Assembly: GCA_047833645.1 (NCBI GenBank)
Contig: CP181259.1
Coordinates: forward strand, 1,798,001 to 1,862,000
Direction: 5' to 3'
From: Pseudolactococcus sp041800635
GTDB lineage: Bacteria > Bacillota > Bacilli > Lactobacillales > Streptococcaceae
DNA length: 64,000 bases
Part shown: in pieces, positions 49,720-59,968 of the stretch
Position numbering within the stretch: the stretch's first letter is position 1
Layout: every line of letters begins with the position of its first letter
Notes under the pieces: model-generated
The model's input: the letters and a program-made list of their open reading frames with translations, nothing else
What the model was told of the DNA's origin: nothing
The model's database searches: none
Program-made: the position numbers and the translations under genes

Positions 49720-51595
49720 AATTCAGGATGATTTATTTGAAGCAGTCAACGCCGAGTGGTTAGCGGAAACAGAAATTCCATCAGATCGCCCACGAATTGC
49801 AGCCTTTGATGAACTTGTCATTAGTAATGAACAAACCTTGATGCACGATTTTGCGACGATTCATGAATTTGATGAACCTGTCATGACTGAATTTGCAAAA
49901 TTCTATAAAAAAGCAGGCGATTTTATCGAACGTTTCGAGTTTGGGACAGAACCTGTTAAACCAGAGTTAGAAAAAATTTCAACCATTTCAGATTTTGAAA
50001 CCTTGACCAGCAAATTTGCGGACTTGATTTTAAACTCTCAAGTGCCAGTACCTTTTGGTTTGTCAGTTGACACAGATATGAAAGATGCTGTGCATTATGC
50101 CATGACTTTCTCTGGTGCTGGCTTGATTTTGCCTGATACAACGTACTATGCGGATGAACATCCACGTAAGGCTGAGTTGCTTGATTTTTATAGGACGAAT
50201 ACTGTAGAAATTTTGCGTGAGTTTGGCTTTTCAGCAGAAGCAGCACAGCAACAAGTGGAGAACACAGTCAAATTTGATGCTATTTTAGCCCAGTACGTCA
50301 ATACATCAGAAGAATGGGCCAAGTATGCTGAGCTCTATAATCCTGTTGTCATCAGTGATTTCACGTCGCACATCAAGTCTGTACCATTTGCCCAAATCAT
50401 CGAAGCGCTGATCGGCAAGTTACCTGAAAAAATTGTTGTGTATGAAAAACGTTTCTATGAAAACTTTGATCAAATCGTTAATGTGGCTAATTTTGAGCTG
50501 ATTAAGTCATGGATGTTGGTCAAATTACTGAGAGGTTCAACCCAGTACTTGTCTGATGATATGCGGATTTTGGGAAGTGACTTTTCACGCAAATTATCAG
50601 GGACTTCTGAAGCGCGTAGCCAAGAAAAACATGCTTTTGATTTGGCAACTGGTCAGTTTTCGCAAGCTGTTGGTTTATATTATGGTCACAAATATTTTGG
50701 TGAAGCAGCCAAGGCAGATGTGAAACGGATGACCTCTGAGATGATCAAAGTTTACCAAGAACGTTTGGATAAAAATACTTGGTTGAGTCGTGCGACGATT
50801 GATAAAGCTATCAAGAAATTGGATGCCATGACGGTCTTTATCGGTTTCCCTGATAAACTACCAGAAATGTATGAACAATTTACTGTGTCACATGATAGCC
50901 TTTATACGAATGTTGTACGCTTTGATGCGATTCGTACCCAGCATCACTTTGCCAAATTCAACGAAGATGTCGATAAGACTGAGTGGCACATGCCAGCGCA
51001 CATGGTCAATGCCTACTTTAGCCCAGATAGCAATACTATCGTTTTCCCTGCAGCCATTTTGCAAAAGCCCTTTTACTCTGCGACAGAGCAAACGCCTAGC
51101 CAAAATTATGGCGGTATCGGTGCGGTGATCGCCCACGAAATCTCTCACGCCTTTGACAATAACGGCGCCCTCTTTGACGCCTTCGGCAACATGAATAACT
51201 GGTGGACAGATGAGGATTTCAAAGCCTTCGAAGCCAAGCAAGCGCTGATGATTGCGGAGTTTGACGGCCTAGAAATCGCCGGCGGTAAGGTTAATGGTCA
51301 GCTGGTCGTTTCAGAGAATATCGCCGATGCCGGCGGATTGACAGCTGCCATGACCGCAGCACTCAGAGAACCTGATGCCGATCTGAAAGCCTTTTTCACC
51401 CAGTGGGGAGAAATCTGGCGCCTCAAAGCCTCAGAAGAATATCAACAGATGTTGCTCTCAATGGATGTCCATGCACCAGGGAAACTCCGTGCCAATGTCC
51501 AAGCCAGCAACTTAGATGAATTCTTTGCGACTTTTGGTGTCAAAGAAGGCGACGGCATGTGGCGTGCTGAAGCGGACCGCGTTAAAATTTGGTAA
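49712..51595 (+). CDS. pepO: PepO, M13-family neutral endopeptidase
   Basis: 627 residues from ATG 49712. The zinc site is HEISH (from H475), with the third ligand Glu in SENIADAGG (about E535), and the protein ends DRVKIW as M13 enzymes do. It has no signal peptide, so it is cytoplasmic and cleaves peptides taken up by oligopeptide transporters. The start overlaps the oxidoreductase gene; TGGTTTTGAGA is a weak ribosome site. In L. lactis pepO is next to the opp genes; here it is not, so this may be a second copy such as PepO2. Confidence 0.93.
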   Translation: MVRIQDDLFEAVNAEWLAETEIPSDRPRIAAFDELVISNEQTLMHDFATIHEFDEPVMTEFAKFYKKAGDFIERFEFGTEPVKPELEKISTISDFETLTSKFADLILNSQVPVPFGLSVDTDMKDAVHYAMTFSGAGLILPDTTYYADEHPRKAELLDFYRTNTVEILREFGFSAEAAQQQVENTVKFDAILAQYVNTSEEWAKYAELYNPVVISDFTSHIKSVPFAQIIEALIGKLPEKIVVYEKRFYENFDQIVNVANFELIKSWMLVKLLRGSTQYLSDDMRILGSDFSRKLSGTSEARSQEKHAFDLATGQFSQAVGLYYGHKYFGEAAKADVKRMTSEMIKVYQERLDKNTWLSRATIDKAIKKLDAMTVFIGFPDKLPEMYEQFTVSHDSLYTNVVRFDAIRTQHHFAKFNEDVDKTEWHMPAHMVNAYFSPDSNTIVFPAAILQKPFYSATEQTPSQNYGGIGAVIAHEISHAFDNNGALFDAFGNMNNWWTDEDFKAFEAKQALMIAEFDGLEIAGGKVNGQLVVSENIADAGGLTAAMTAALREPDADLKAFFTQWGEIWRLKASEEYQQMLLSMDVHAPGKLRANVQASNLDEFFATFGVKEGDGMWRAEADRVKIW

Positions 51596-51605
51596 TCTCC
51601 TTCTA

Positions 51606-51653
51606 AAACTTGTGACTTTTGATCTGCAATGCGGATCAGAAGCCACAAGTTTT
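51606..51653 (+). terminator. Terminator of pepO
   Basis: AAAACTTGTG..TTTTGATC pairs with GGATCAGAAGCCACAAGTTTT with small interior loops; T run. Confidence 0.75.
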
Positions 51654-51696
51654 TTGTCTGCCAAAAATAAACGCCATCAAAAGATTTACAAATTTT

Positions 51697-51724
51697 TTGA
51701 AAATTTCGATAAAAGGCGTATAAT
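51697..51724 (+). promoter_or_regulatory. pckA promoter
   Basis: TTGAAA, 16 bases, TATAAT. Confidence 0.65.
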
Positions 51725-51771
51725 AAAATCATGAACGTGTGGTGAGGACGAGTAATCAAGGAGGCTATCAG

Positions 51772-53424
51772 ATGACATCTATCGGAAAATACAAAATCAA
51801 AGACATTCAAAAGAAGAATCCCTTATTTTCGGCGATTAGAACGACAGTCGAAACGGCTTTCTATGCCAATAATGTCGAGAAGATTGAGACGGTTGCTGAG
51901 GCCTATGATTTAGCCAAAGCAACATCAGGTACCATTGTCACTGATTTACCTGTCTATGAACCGGAAGCCCACGGTTTTCCAGAAAACAGTCAAGTTCTGG
52001 TTTTCAATGATGGTGAAGTCGTCGGTCGCACTTCAGCGGCTAGAAAAATCATCGGCCAACCGGGTGTCGACATCGCTTATTTTTCACGCCTCGTGCGTGA
52101 AGCGGTGTTTGGCATCAGTCAAAAAAAAGTTTATACCACCGAAGTCTATGTCGGGCTGGATCCCGAGTTTATGCTCAAAAGTCACCTTTTGTTGCCCGCG
52201 GCCTATGCCAACACCATCTTAAATTACTTACTCAATTTCCAGCGGGAAACGACGGCTTATCAAGAGATGTATGCTCAGTCTAAGGCCTATGCGACCGGCG
52301 ATTTATATGTCTTTGGCGATCCGGACTGGCAACATCCGGACTACCCCAACGGCTTAGCCCTCTTTGATCCTAAGCATAATGTCGCTGTGATTTTGGGGCT
52401 ACGGTATTTTGGCGAGTATAAGAAGGCGACTTTGACACTGGCTTGGGCGACGGCGCATGACAACAATTATATCGCCTGTCATGGGGGCATGAAGCAGTAT
52501 ACGCTAAGCGATGGGAAAAAATACACGATGGCAGCCTTTGGCCTATCTGGTTCAGGCAAGTCAACGATCACCCTGGCTAAGAATGATAGCAAGTACCATG
52601 TCACCGTCCTGCATGATGACGCCTTTATCATCAATCACGAGGATGGCTCAACCACAGCCTTGGAGCCGGCATATTTCGATAAAACGCAGGACTATCCCAT
52701 GACCAGTGAGATGGTCAAATATTTTCTAACCTGCCAAAATGTCGGGGTCACCTTAGATGAAAACGGTAGGAAAATCATCGTTACTGAAGATATCCGAAAT
52801 GGCAATGGTCGAACGGTCAAGTCTAAACTGGTCACGCCAAATCGTGTCGACCATATCAAAGAAAAGATCAATGCGGTTTACTGGATCATGCAGGATGAAA
52901 GTTTGCCACCAGTGGTCAAAGTCAGTGATCCCAATCTGGCCTCGATTTTCGGTTTGACCTTGGCGACTAAGCGTTCAACTGCCGAAAATATCGTGGGGGA
53001 TATTGATGTCAATGAGATCGTCATCGAACCTTTCGCCAATCCTTTTCGATCTTATGCCTTGGGAGAGGATTTCACCGCCTTCAAAAAGTTATTTGAAGAT
53101 CAAGCGATTGACTGTTATATTCTGAATACGGGCTATTTCAATGGGGCCAAAGTCAAGCCACATCACACATTAGGTGCAATTGAGGCGATTATTGATGGCA
53201 TCGGTAGTTTCGTGCCTTTTGGGCCGATCGAAGGCTTGTCTTATCTGCCCATCAAGCATCTCAATCCTGACTTTGAACATGAAGGCTATGTTGCGTCGTT
53301 AAAAGCGAGTATGACCGAACGCCTGCGTTTCATTGAAGCTAAGAAACTGGAAATGCATGCTTATCATGCCTTGCCGCTTGGGACGGAAGATGCTGTCAAG
53401 AAAATTTTGGCGGCGCTTGGTTAA
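51772..53424 (+). CDS. pckA: Phosphoenolpyruvate carboxykinase (ATP)
   Basis: 550 residues from the ATG at 51772, where AAGGAGG is correctly placed. The P-loop GLSGSGKS is at 257-264, followed by VTVLHDDAFIINHEDGSTT and, further on, the PRFNG-like region is not exactly matched but the NPFRSYALGEDF segment near the C-terminal part is conserved in ATP-type enzymes of lactic acid bacteria. It interconverts oxaloacetate and PEP with ATP. In organisms lacking a full TCA cycle it likely serves CO2 fixation or gluconeogenesis on amino acids. It is monocistronic with its own terminator. Confidence 0.88.
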   Translation: MTSIGKYKIKDIQKKNPLFSAIRTTVETAFYANNVEKIETVAEAYDLAKATSGTIVTDLPVYEPEAHGFPENSQVLVFNDGEVVGRTSAARKIIGQPGVDIAYFSRLVREAVFGISQKKVYTTEVYVGLDPEFMLKSHLLLPAAYANTILNYLLNFQRETTAYQEMYAQSKAYATGDLYVFGDPDWQHPDYPNGLALFDPKHNVAVILGLRYFGEYKKATLTLAWATAHDNNYIACHGGMKQYTLSDGKKYTMAAFGLSGSGKSTITLAKNDSKYHVTVLHDDAFIINHEDGSTTALEPAYFDKTQDYPMTSEMVKYFLTCQNVGVTLDENGRKIIVTEDIRNGNGRTVKSKLVTPNRVDHIKEKINAVYWIMQDESLPPVVKVSDPNLASIFGLTLATKRSTAENIVGDIDVNEIVIEPFANPFRSYALGEDFTAFKKLFEDQAIDCYILNTGYFNGAKVKPHHTLGAIEAIIDGIGSFVPFGPIEGLSYLPIKHLNPDFEHEGYVASLKASMTERLRFIEAKKLEMHAYHALPLGTEDAVKKILAALG

Positions 53425-53430
53425 TCAAAA

Positions 53431-53476
53431 AAATCAGGATAGTAACGTTTTATCACGTTTATCCTGCTTTTTTTGA
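53431..53476 (+). terminator. Terminator of pckA
   Basis: CAGGATA and TATCCTG around AACGTTTTATCACGTT, T run after. Confidence 0.75.
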
Positions 53477-53503
53477 TAATTTAGTGTGTTAATCTAGTCG
53501 TGA

Positions 53504-54163
53504 TTAACTGCGAACATGAAAGACTTTATCCTTCAATTCATAAGTCACATCGCTACGTTTGGCAATATCGTTATCATGGGTGACTAAGATGACGATTTTA
53601 TTTTGTTCATGGGCGATTTTTTCAAATAAGGCGATCATTTCGCGGCCAGTTTCTTCATCAAGGTTACCTGTCGGCTCATCAGCGACGATGATATCAGCCC
53701 CAGTAATCATGGCTCGAACAATGGCGACCCGCTGTTGTTGACCACCAGATAATTGGGCGACTTTTTTGTGCCACAAATCTTCGGTGATGCCAACTGCTTC
53801 GAGATTTTCAGTAATAAAAGTGCGCTTATTTTCTTTTTTGATACCGCTGATTTCAAGTGCGCAATTCACATTTTGGTAGGCGGTCATATAAGTCAGGAGA
53901 TTGTAAGCTTGAAAAACAATCGCCAAATGATGTCGTCTAAAACGTGTTAGACCGATTTTATCCAAGTTTTCTGACTTGTAGAGAATTTCGCCTTCTTTTG
54001 GAGATTCAAGCGCAGAAATGAGTGACAGAAAGGTTGTCTTACCGCTCCCACTTTTCCCTAGAATGGCATACATTTTGCCGGGTTTGAATTGTAAATTAAC
54101 GTCCTTAAATAAGGCGTTTTCTTGATTTTGATACCAAAACCCAAGATTTTTAGTTTCTAACAT
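53504..54163 (-). CDS. ABC transporter ATP-binding protein (FtsX-type system 2)
   Basis: 219 residues. Walker A GKSGSGKT at 36-43, signature LSGGQQQRV and Walker B IIVADEPTGNLD are complete. It is downstream of the permease gene with a 37-base gap and AGGAAG before its start. It is a different lineage from the pair at 450-2393: gene order is reversed and the ATPase is nearer to the Vex2/SalX group. Function is likely export or surface stress; the substrate is unknown. Confidence 0.88.
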   Translation of the reverse strand: MLETKNLGFWYQNQENALFKDVNLQFKPGKMYAILGKSGSGKTTFLSLISALESPKEGEILYKSENLDKIGLTRFRRHHLAIVFQAYNLLTYMTAYQNVNCALEISGIKKENKRTFITENLEAVGITEDLWHKKVAQLSGGQQQRVAIVRAMITGADIIVADEPTGNLDEETGREMIALFEKIAHEQNKIVILVTHDNDIAKRSDVTYELKDKVFHVRS

Positions 54164-54200
54164 CTGTCTTCCTCCGATGGTTGATCTGTTTAAATGATTA

Positions 54201-55688
54201 CTAGTTAGTGGTCAGGATGGCCTTAGGTTCCATCCTTAAAATACCAATAGAGGCGACTAATATCGCCATTAAAACAATCCCCAAAGCTAAGGCACCGAGT
54301 AAATAAATTATTTTTGGTGTCATTTTGATAGTCATCCGCTCAATTTGTTTGACTTCTTGCTTATTTGGTGTAAAGGGTCCACCTAGATCACCCATGAAAC
54401 CACCACCGCCTTGAGAATTTCCCTTATTTTGTACCTGTTCTTGCTGTGTTGTATTTTGTTGACTTAAAAGTTGATTACCAATGACATTACCGATGACATT
54501 GCCTGTTAAGCCTGCAAGACTGACACTGACTAGCATAATGACAAAAAGTTCTATGAAAAATTGACCGATAATCTTGATTTTATTTTCACCTAAACTCATC
54601 AAGACGCCAATCTCAAAACGACGTTCACGAATACTTAAAATGACGATTAAACTGAGAATGATGACACCAGCTACGGCAACAAGAACCACGATATTGGTTG
54701 CAAAGCTTGCGACATTGTTCAATGGTGTCAGCATTTGTTGATAGGCTTGGTCATTAGCAGTCAAGGTCAGGGTATCAGTATCCAGTTTTTGACTCGCTGT
54801 GCTTACAAATGATTTCATTTTTGAAGGATCTTTGAGGTAATAAATGGCACTGTCAATCGTTTGTTCGCTTGTCTCTGTTGCACCCTCTTTGAAACTATTG
54901 GCGAGTGTGTAGTAGGTGTAGAGGGTATTGGCTGGATTGATTGACTTCATTCTTTGTGCCATACCATCAGCGACTTGAGAGGTCTTATAAATGCCGACAA
55001 CTGTTAGATCATGTTCTGTCTCATCTTCATCTTTTAATTTAAAAGTGCTACCAACTTTTAAATCGTTGGCAGTGGCAAGTTGACTTTCAATCACAACATT
55101 GTTGGTATCTTTGTCTGTTGCGTCAATGGCACGGCCAGATGTTAGCTTTGCTGTGCCATCTTGAAATGCTGGCAGGCTTAATAAGGCATTAACACCTGTT
55201 AAGCGGAAATCTGGGTTCATGGCAACAGTACTTTTTTCGGTATCTGTTGCTTCATTCATCGGGCCATTTGGCCGTTCTTGTACTTGTGACGATGCGGTAT
55301 CAGAAGTCTCTGTGCTACTCGTAACGGGTGTGATGCCAGTGCTTACAACAGCACTAGCGCTTGTTGAAAACGAATAAGTTTTCACACCACTCATTTTTGA
55401 GACGGCTTCAGCCTGACTAAGTGATACTGGCGTTTCTTTTATTCTGACAGGTGAGCCGTCAGTGCTTGCGGTAGACATCGCTTTTTTCATCATTTTGTCA
55501 CGGTCTACTGATAAAGTGACAGATGCTCCGACTTCTTTTTTAGCATTCTCCGTTGCTTTCATTGCAGCTTGCCGTATGGTCAAACCTGCTAAAACAAATA
55601 CCATAATGGCTGTGAAAACGAGCATTAAAATAGCTGTTTTCCCCACTTTTGCTGTCAAATACAGCCATGCTCTTTTGAAAAAATTCAT
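54201..55688 (-). CDS. ABC transporter permease, FtsX/Vex type
   Basis: 495 residues. One helix near 15-38, a large outside domain (about 40-325) with a Ser/Thr/Gln-rich low-complexity stretch (TSSTETSDTASSQVQERPNG), and three C-terminal helices near 328-352, 375-402 and 458-482. Between the last two, a Gln/Gly/Asn-rich loop of about 55 residues (QQNTTQQEQVQNKGNSQGGG) is unusual in length. The layout fits Vex/MacB-like permeases, which act with an ATPase in peptide export. First gene of the operon. AGGTAGGA lies before the ATG. Confidence 0.85.
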   Translation of the reverse strand: MNFFKRAWLYLTAKVGKTAILMLVFTAIMVFVLAGLTIRQAAMKATENAKKEVGASVTLSVDRDKMMKKAMSTASTDGSPVRIKETPVSLSQAEAVSKMSGVKTYSFSTSASAVVSTGITPVTSSTETSDTASSQVQERPNGPMNEATDTEKSTVAMNPDFRLTGVNALLSLPAFQDGTAKLTSGRAIDATDKDTNNVVIESQLATANDLKVGSTFKLKDEDETEHDLTVVGIYKTSQVADGMAQRMKSINPANTLYTYYTLANSFKEGATETSEQTIDSAIYYLKDPSKMKSFVSTASQKLDTDTLTLTANDQAYQQMLTPLNNVASFATNIVVLVAVAGVIILSLIVILSIRERRFEIGVLMSLGENKIKIIGQFFIELFVIMLVSVSLAGLTGNVIGNVIGNQLLSQQNTTQQEQVQNKGNSQGGGGFMGDLGGPFTPNKQEVKQIERMTIKMTPKIIYLLGALALGIVLMAILVASIGILRMEPKAILTTN

Positions 55689-55867
55689 GTATCCTACCTT
55701 TCAATTTGACACTCCGTGAGTGTTTCTATGATGACAAGCTTAAGTGTAAACGTTTTAACTTAAAGTATCCTAAAAAATAAATAAGATTTTAGCGTTTTTG
55801 ATGAGTAGCTGCTCTTAAATCACTCCCTCCTAAGCCTTCAAGGACAAGTCAATTAAGGTTTTATCCC

Positions 55868-55896
55868 TTGAAACCAGCACGAAAATATGCTATAAT
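55868..55896 (+). promoter_or_regulatory. rpoB main promoter
   Basis: TTGAAA (55868-55873), 17 bases, TATAAT (55891-55896) with TGC directly before it, an extended -10. Confidence 0.8.
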
Positions 55897-55951
55897 AATC
55901 TAAAGAGTTTGTCGGCAAAATGCTAGGAAATATTGTCCCTAGTGCTTTGTG

Positions 55952-55985
55952 AGCAGCGAGAAGGTTTATTTTCGTTGCTTTTTTT
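55952..55985 (+). terminator. Attenuator in the rpoB leader
   Basis: AGCAGCGA and TCGTTGCT (one G-U pair) with extra pairs inside, followed by seven T. It lies 50-80 bases after the predicted start. An upstream CTAGG/CCTAG hairpin (55923-55942) could compete with it. Confidence 0.6.
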
Positions 55986-56202
55986 GACGTCTGAAGCAGG
56001 CAAAACTGCCATTTGTAACGTAAAAAAAATGTTTCTGAAAATTCTTAATGTTTTCAGAAAGTATACTTCATTAAGTATAACAACGACAAACTAAAAATGG
56101 TCAATGATTGCAAAATCAATTGACCGCATTGCATATAATCCACTGTAAAGGTCATCTCTCAAATCCTAGCAGAGATGACCAGAAGTATTAGAGGAGAAGA
56201 TC

Positions 56203-59200
56203 TTGGCAGGACATGACGTAGCATACGGTAAACACCGTACTAGACGCAGCTTTTCGCGAATCAAAGAAGTACTTGATTTGCCGAATTTGATCGAAATTCA
56301 AACTGACTCTTATCAACGTTTCTTAGACCAGTCATTGGCTGATGTTTTTAAAGAAATGTTACCAATCGACAACTTTGCAGGTACAAAAGACCTGGAATTT
56401 GTTGGTTATGAAATGAAAGAACCTAAATATACGATTGAGGAAGCGCGCGCCCATGACGCCAACTACTCAGCACCATTATTTGTGACTTTCCGTTTGGTTG
56501 ACAAAGAATCTGGTGAGTTGAAAACACAAGAAGTCTTCTTCGGTGATTTCCCACTCATGACAGAAATGGGGACCTTCATCATCAATGGTGCGGAACGGAT
56601 CATCGTTTCTCAGTTGGTGCGCTCACCTGGTACTTATTTCCATCCAAAAGTTGACAAAAATGGTCTGGAATCATACGGCCATACAACAATCCCTAACCGT
56701 GGGGCTTGGTTTGAGTTAGACACTGATGCCAAAGGGATCGGTTATGTCCGCATCGACCGCACGCGTAAATTGCCATTTACGACCATCATGCGTGCCCTCG
56801 GTTTCGGCTCTGATGATGCCATTTTTGAAATCCTTGGCGATAGCGAACTGACGCGCGCAACAATCGAAAAAGACATTCATAAATATGCCGGTGACACACG
56901 GACAGAAGAAGCTCTTAAAGACATCTATGACCGCCTCCGTCCCGGTGAACCTAAAACTGCTGACAGCTCACGTAGCCTGTTAACAGCGCGTTTCTTCGAT
57001 CCACGTCGTTACGACTTTGCACCCGTTGGTCGGTACAAAGTTAACAAAAAATTAGCCCTTAAAAATCGTCTTTTGGGACTCACACTTGCAGAAGCATTAG
57101 TTAGTGGTGAAACTGGCGAAATCCTAGTTGACAAAGACACAGAATTGACACGTGACGTGTTGGATAGCATCGAGACTGAACTTGATAACGGCTTGAACAC
57201 TGTCACACTTTATCCGTCAGATGACGCGGTGATTACAGAACCTATCGAGATCCAAGTCGTTAAGGTTTACTCACCAAAAGATCCAGAAAAAGTGATTAAC
57301 GTGATTTCAAATGGTCAAATCGCACCAGAAGTCCGTCATTTAACACCTGCTGATATCATCGCAAATGTCAACTACTGGTTAGCGCTTAACGAAGGTATCG
57401 GTCGTGTGGATGATATTGACCACTTGGGTAACCGTCGGATTCGCTCAGTTGGCGAATTGCTTCAAAACCAAGTCCGTATCGGTTTGAGCCGTATGGAACG
57501 TGTCATTCGTGAGCGTATGAGTTCAGCTGATGATGAAAACATGACGCCACAATCTTTGATCAACATCCGTCCTGTAACGGCAGCTATCAAAGAGTTCTTT
57601 GGTAGTTCACAGTTGTCACAGTTCATGGACCAACATAATCCACTGTCTGAGTTATCTCACAAACGCCGTTTATCAGCCCTCGGACCTGGTGGTTTGACAC
57701 GTGACCGTGCCGGCTATGAAGTACGTGACGTGCATTATACCCACTATGGCCGGATGTGTCCGATTGAAACACCTGAGGGACCAAATATCGGGTTGATCAA
57801 TAACTTGTCATCATTTGGTAAAATCAATGAATATGGTTTCATCATGTCACCTTACCGTCGGATTGACCGTGCGAATGGTGTCGTAACTAGCGAAATTCAT
57901 TATTTGACAGCTGATGAAGAAGATAACTACATCGTTGCCCAAGCCAATTCACCATTAACAGAAGATAATCAATTCTCTGGTGAAACAGTGATGGCCCGTA
58001 CACGTGGTAACAATATTGAAGTTGAAGCGGACAAAGCTGACTTCATGGACGTTTCTCCTAAACAGGTAGTCGCAGTCGCAACCGCTTGTATTCCTTTCTT
58101 GGAAAACGATGACTCCAACCGTGCCCTCATGGGTGCCAACATGCAACGTCAAGCAGTCCCACTGATTGATCCGCACGCACCATTTGTCGGAACAGGTATG
58201 GAACATCAAGCAGCGCATGATTCAGGTGCTGCCATCCTGTCTAGACATGAAGGAACCGTTGAATTTGTTGACGGTGGTGAAATCCGCATCCGTCGGACAA
58301 CTGGCGAACTAGACAAATATACGGTTACAAAATACCGTCGTTCAAACTCAGGAACGTCTTACAACCAACGCCCACTTGTTGAAGTTGGTGACAAAGTTGA
58401 TAAAGATGAAATCATCGGTAACGGCCCTTCAATGGAAGGTGGCGAAATGGCCCTCGGTCAAAATCCACTGGTTGCCTATATGACTTGGGAAGGCTATAAC
58501 TTCGAGGATGCCGTTATCATGAGTGAACGTCTTGTGAAAGATGACGTTTATACCTCAATTGCCATCGAAGAATACGAATCTGAAACACGCGATACAAAGC
58601 TTGGACCAGAAGAAATCACACGCGAACTGCCAAACGTTGGTGAAGAAGCCATGCGTCATTTGGACGAATTCGGGATCATCCGTATTGGTGCTGAAGTAAA
58701 AGAAGGTGACATTCTCGTTGGTAAAGTGACACCTAAGGGTGAAACAGACCCAACACCAGAAGAACGTTTGCTCCGTGCGATTTTCGGTGAAAAAGCGCGT
58801 GAAGTTCGCGATACGTCACTTCGTGTGCCACATGGTGCCGATGGTATCGTCCATGACGTGAAGATTTTCCGTCGTGAAAATGGGGATGAACTTCAAACTG
58901 GTGTGAATACACTTGTTCGTGTCTTCATTGTTCAAAAACGTAAAATTCATGTTGGGGATAAAATGGCCGGTCGTCATGGTAATAAAGGGGTTGTATCCCG
59001 CATCTTGCCAGTAGAAGACATGCCTTACTTGCCAGATGGCACACCAGTCGACATCATGTTGAACCCACTGGGTGTCCCATCACGGATGAATATTGGACAA
59101 GTTATGGAGCTCCATCTAGGGATGGCAGCTCGCACACTGGGTATCCACATCGCAACACCTGTCTTTGATGGGGCGCGTGATGAGGACATCTGGAATACCG

Positions 59201-59790
59201 TTAAAGAAGCAGGCATGGCAGATGATGCTAAGACTGTCCTCTATGATGGTCGGACAGGTGAAGCCTTCGATAACCGTGTGTCAGTTGGTGTCATGTACAT
59301 GATCAAACTTCACCACATGGTTGATGATAAACTCCATGCCCGTTCAGTCGGACCTTACTCACTCGTTACCCAACAACCACTCGGCGGTAAAGCGCAGTTT
59401 GGTGGCCAACGTTTTGGGGAGATGGAAGTTTGGGCACTGGAAGCTTATGGTGCCGCGAATATTCTGCAAGAAATCCTGACTTATAAATCTGATGACGTCG
59501 TGGGCCGTACTAAAGCCTATGAAGCGATTGTTAAAGGTGAAAAAATTCCTGCACCAGGTCTACCTGAGTCATTCCGCGTCTTGGTAAAAGAGCTGCAATC
59601 ACTCGGTTTAGACATGAAAGTCTTGGACGTTGATGACAATGTTCTTGAACTTCGTGAATTGGATGATGATACAGATCCACATAACAACGACAAAGTCGAA
59701 GTGACCGTGGACATGTTAGAAGCTCAAGAAGCCGTCGTTGCTGCAGCAGTTGGTGCGGAAGAAACGGCAATCGAAGAAGCTGGTCAATAA
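56203..59790 (+). CDS. rpoB: RNA polymerase subunit beta
   Basis: 1195 residues, started at TTG (AGGAG upstream, then the conserved AGHDVAYGKHRTRRSFSRIK). Family landmarks: the rifampicin region FFGSSQLSQFMDQHNPLSEL then SHKRRLSALGPGG, GRMCPIETPEGPNIGLI, and the C-terminal clamp QPLGGKAQFGGQRFGEMEVW. The Asp, His, Ser and Leu positions of the rifampicin pocket are all wild type. It is translated from a TTG, which may limit its rate, and its leader holds an attenuator. rpoC follows after 178 bases. Confidence 0.98.
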   Translation: MAGHDVAYGKHRTRRSFSRIKEVLDLPNLIEIQTDSYQRFLDQSLADVFKEMLPIDNFAGTKDLEFVGYEMKEPKYTIEEARAHDANYSAPLFVTFRLVDKESGELKTQEVFFGDFPLMTEMGTFIINGAERIIVSQLVRSPGTYFHPKVDKNGLESYGHTTIPNRGAWFELDTDAKGIGYVRIDRTRKLPFTTIMRALGFGSDDAIFEILGDSELTRATIEKDIHKYAGDTRTEEALKDIYDRLRPGEPKTADSSRSLLTARFFDPRRYDFAPVGRYKVNKKLALKNRLLGLTLAEALVSGETGEILVDKDTELTRDVLDSIETELDNGLNTVTLYPSDDAVITEPIEIQVVKVYSPKDPEKVINVISNGQIAPEVRHLTPADIIANVNYWLALNEGIGRVDDIDHLGNRRIRSVGELLQNQVRIGLSRMERVIRERMSSADDENMTPQSLINIRPVTAAIKEFFGSSQLSQFMDQHNPLSELSHKRRLSALGPGGLTRDRAGYEVRDVHYTHYGRMCPIETPEGPNIGLINNLSSFGKINEYGFIMSPYRRIDRANGVVTSEIHYLTADEEDNYIVAQANSPLTEDNQFSGETVMARTRGNNIEVEADKADFMDVSPKQVVAVATACIPFLENDDSNRALMGANMQRQAVPLIDPHAPFVGTGMEHQAAHDSGAAILSRHEGTVEFVDGGEIRIRRTTGELDKYTVTKYRRSNSGTSYNQRPLVEVGDKVDKDEIIGNGPSMEGGEMALGQNPLVAYMTWEGYNFEDAVIMSERLVKDDVYTSIAIEEYESETRDTKLGPEEITRELPNVGEEAMRHLDEFGIIRIGAEVKEGDILVGKVTPKGETDPTPEERLLRAIFGEKAREVRDTSLRVPHGADGIVHDVKIFRRENGDELQTGVNTLVRVFIVQKRKIHVGDKMAGRHGNKGVVSRILPVEDMPYLPDGTPVDIMLNPLGVPSRMNIGQVMELHLGMAARTLGIHIATPVFDGARDEDIWNTVKEAGMADDAKTVLYDGRTGEAFDNRVSVGVMYMIKLHHMVDDKLHARSVGPYSLVTQQPLGGKAQFGGQRFGEMEVWALEAYGAANILQEILTYKSDDVVGRTKAYEAIVKGEKIPAPGLPESFRVLVKELQSLGLDMKVLDVDDNVLELRELDDDTDPHNNDKVEVTVDMLEAQEAVVAAAVGAEETAIEEAGQ

Positions 59791-59968
59791 GCTTTTCTTG
59801 TCAATGCTTCTGAACTTGGTGTCAGAACAGAAAATCATAAACGAAAAGCAGTTAGCCAGTATTTTTAAAATTTGACTGACTTGCTTAGTGAAGTTATCTT
59901 GAGACAGCCAGTCTGCACCTAGGTGCAAAATGCGTCACGCAAGATAACCTCAATTTACAGGAGAAAAA

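Larger units (their letters stand above)
55689..56202 (+). other. Structured rpoB leader region
   Basis: 514 bases without a gene. From about 55903 it is probably the rpoB 5' leader. It holds a main promoter, an attenuator, a perfect hairpin TTTCTGAAAA/TTTTCAGAAA (56032-56060), a possible second promoter TTCAGA-17-TATAAC (56053-56081) and a perfect 10-bp hairpin GGTCATCTCT/AGAGATGACC (56150-56180) ending about 10 bases before the ribosome site. Confidence 0.6.
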
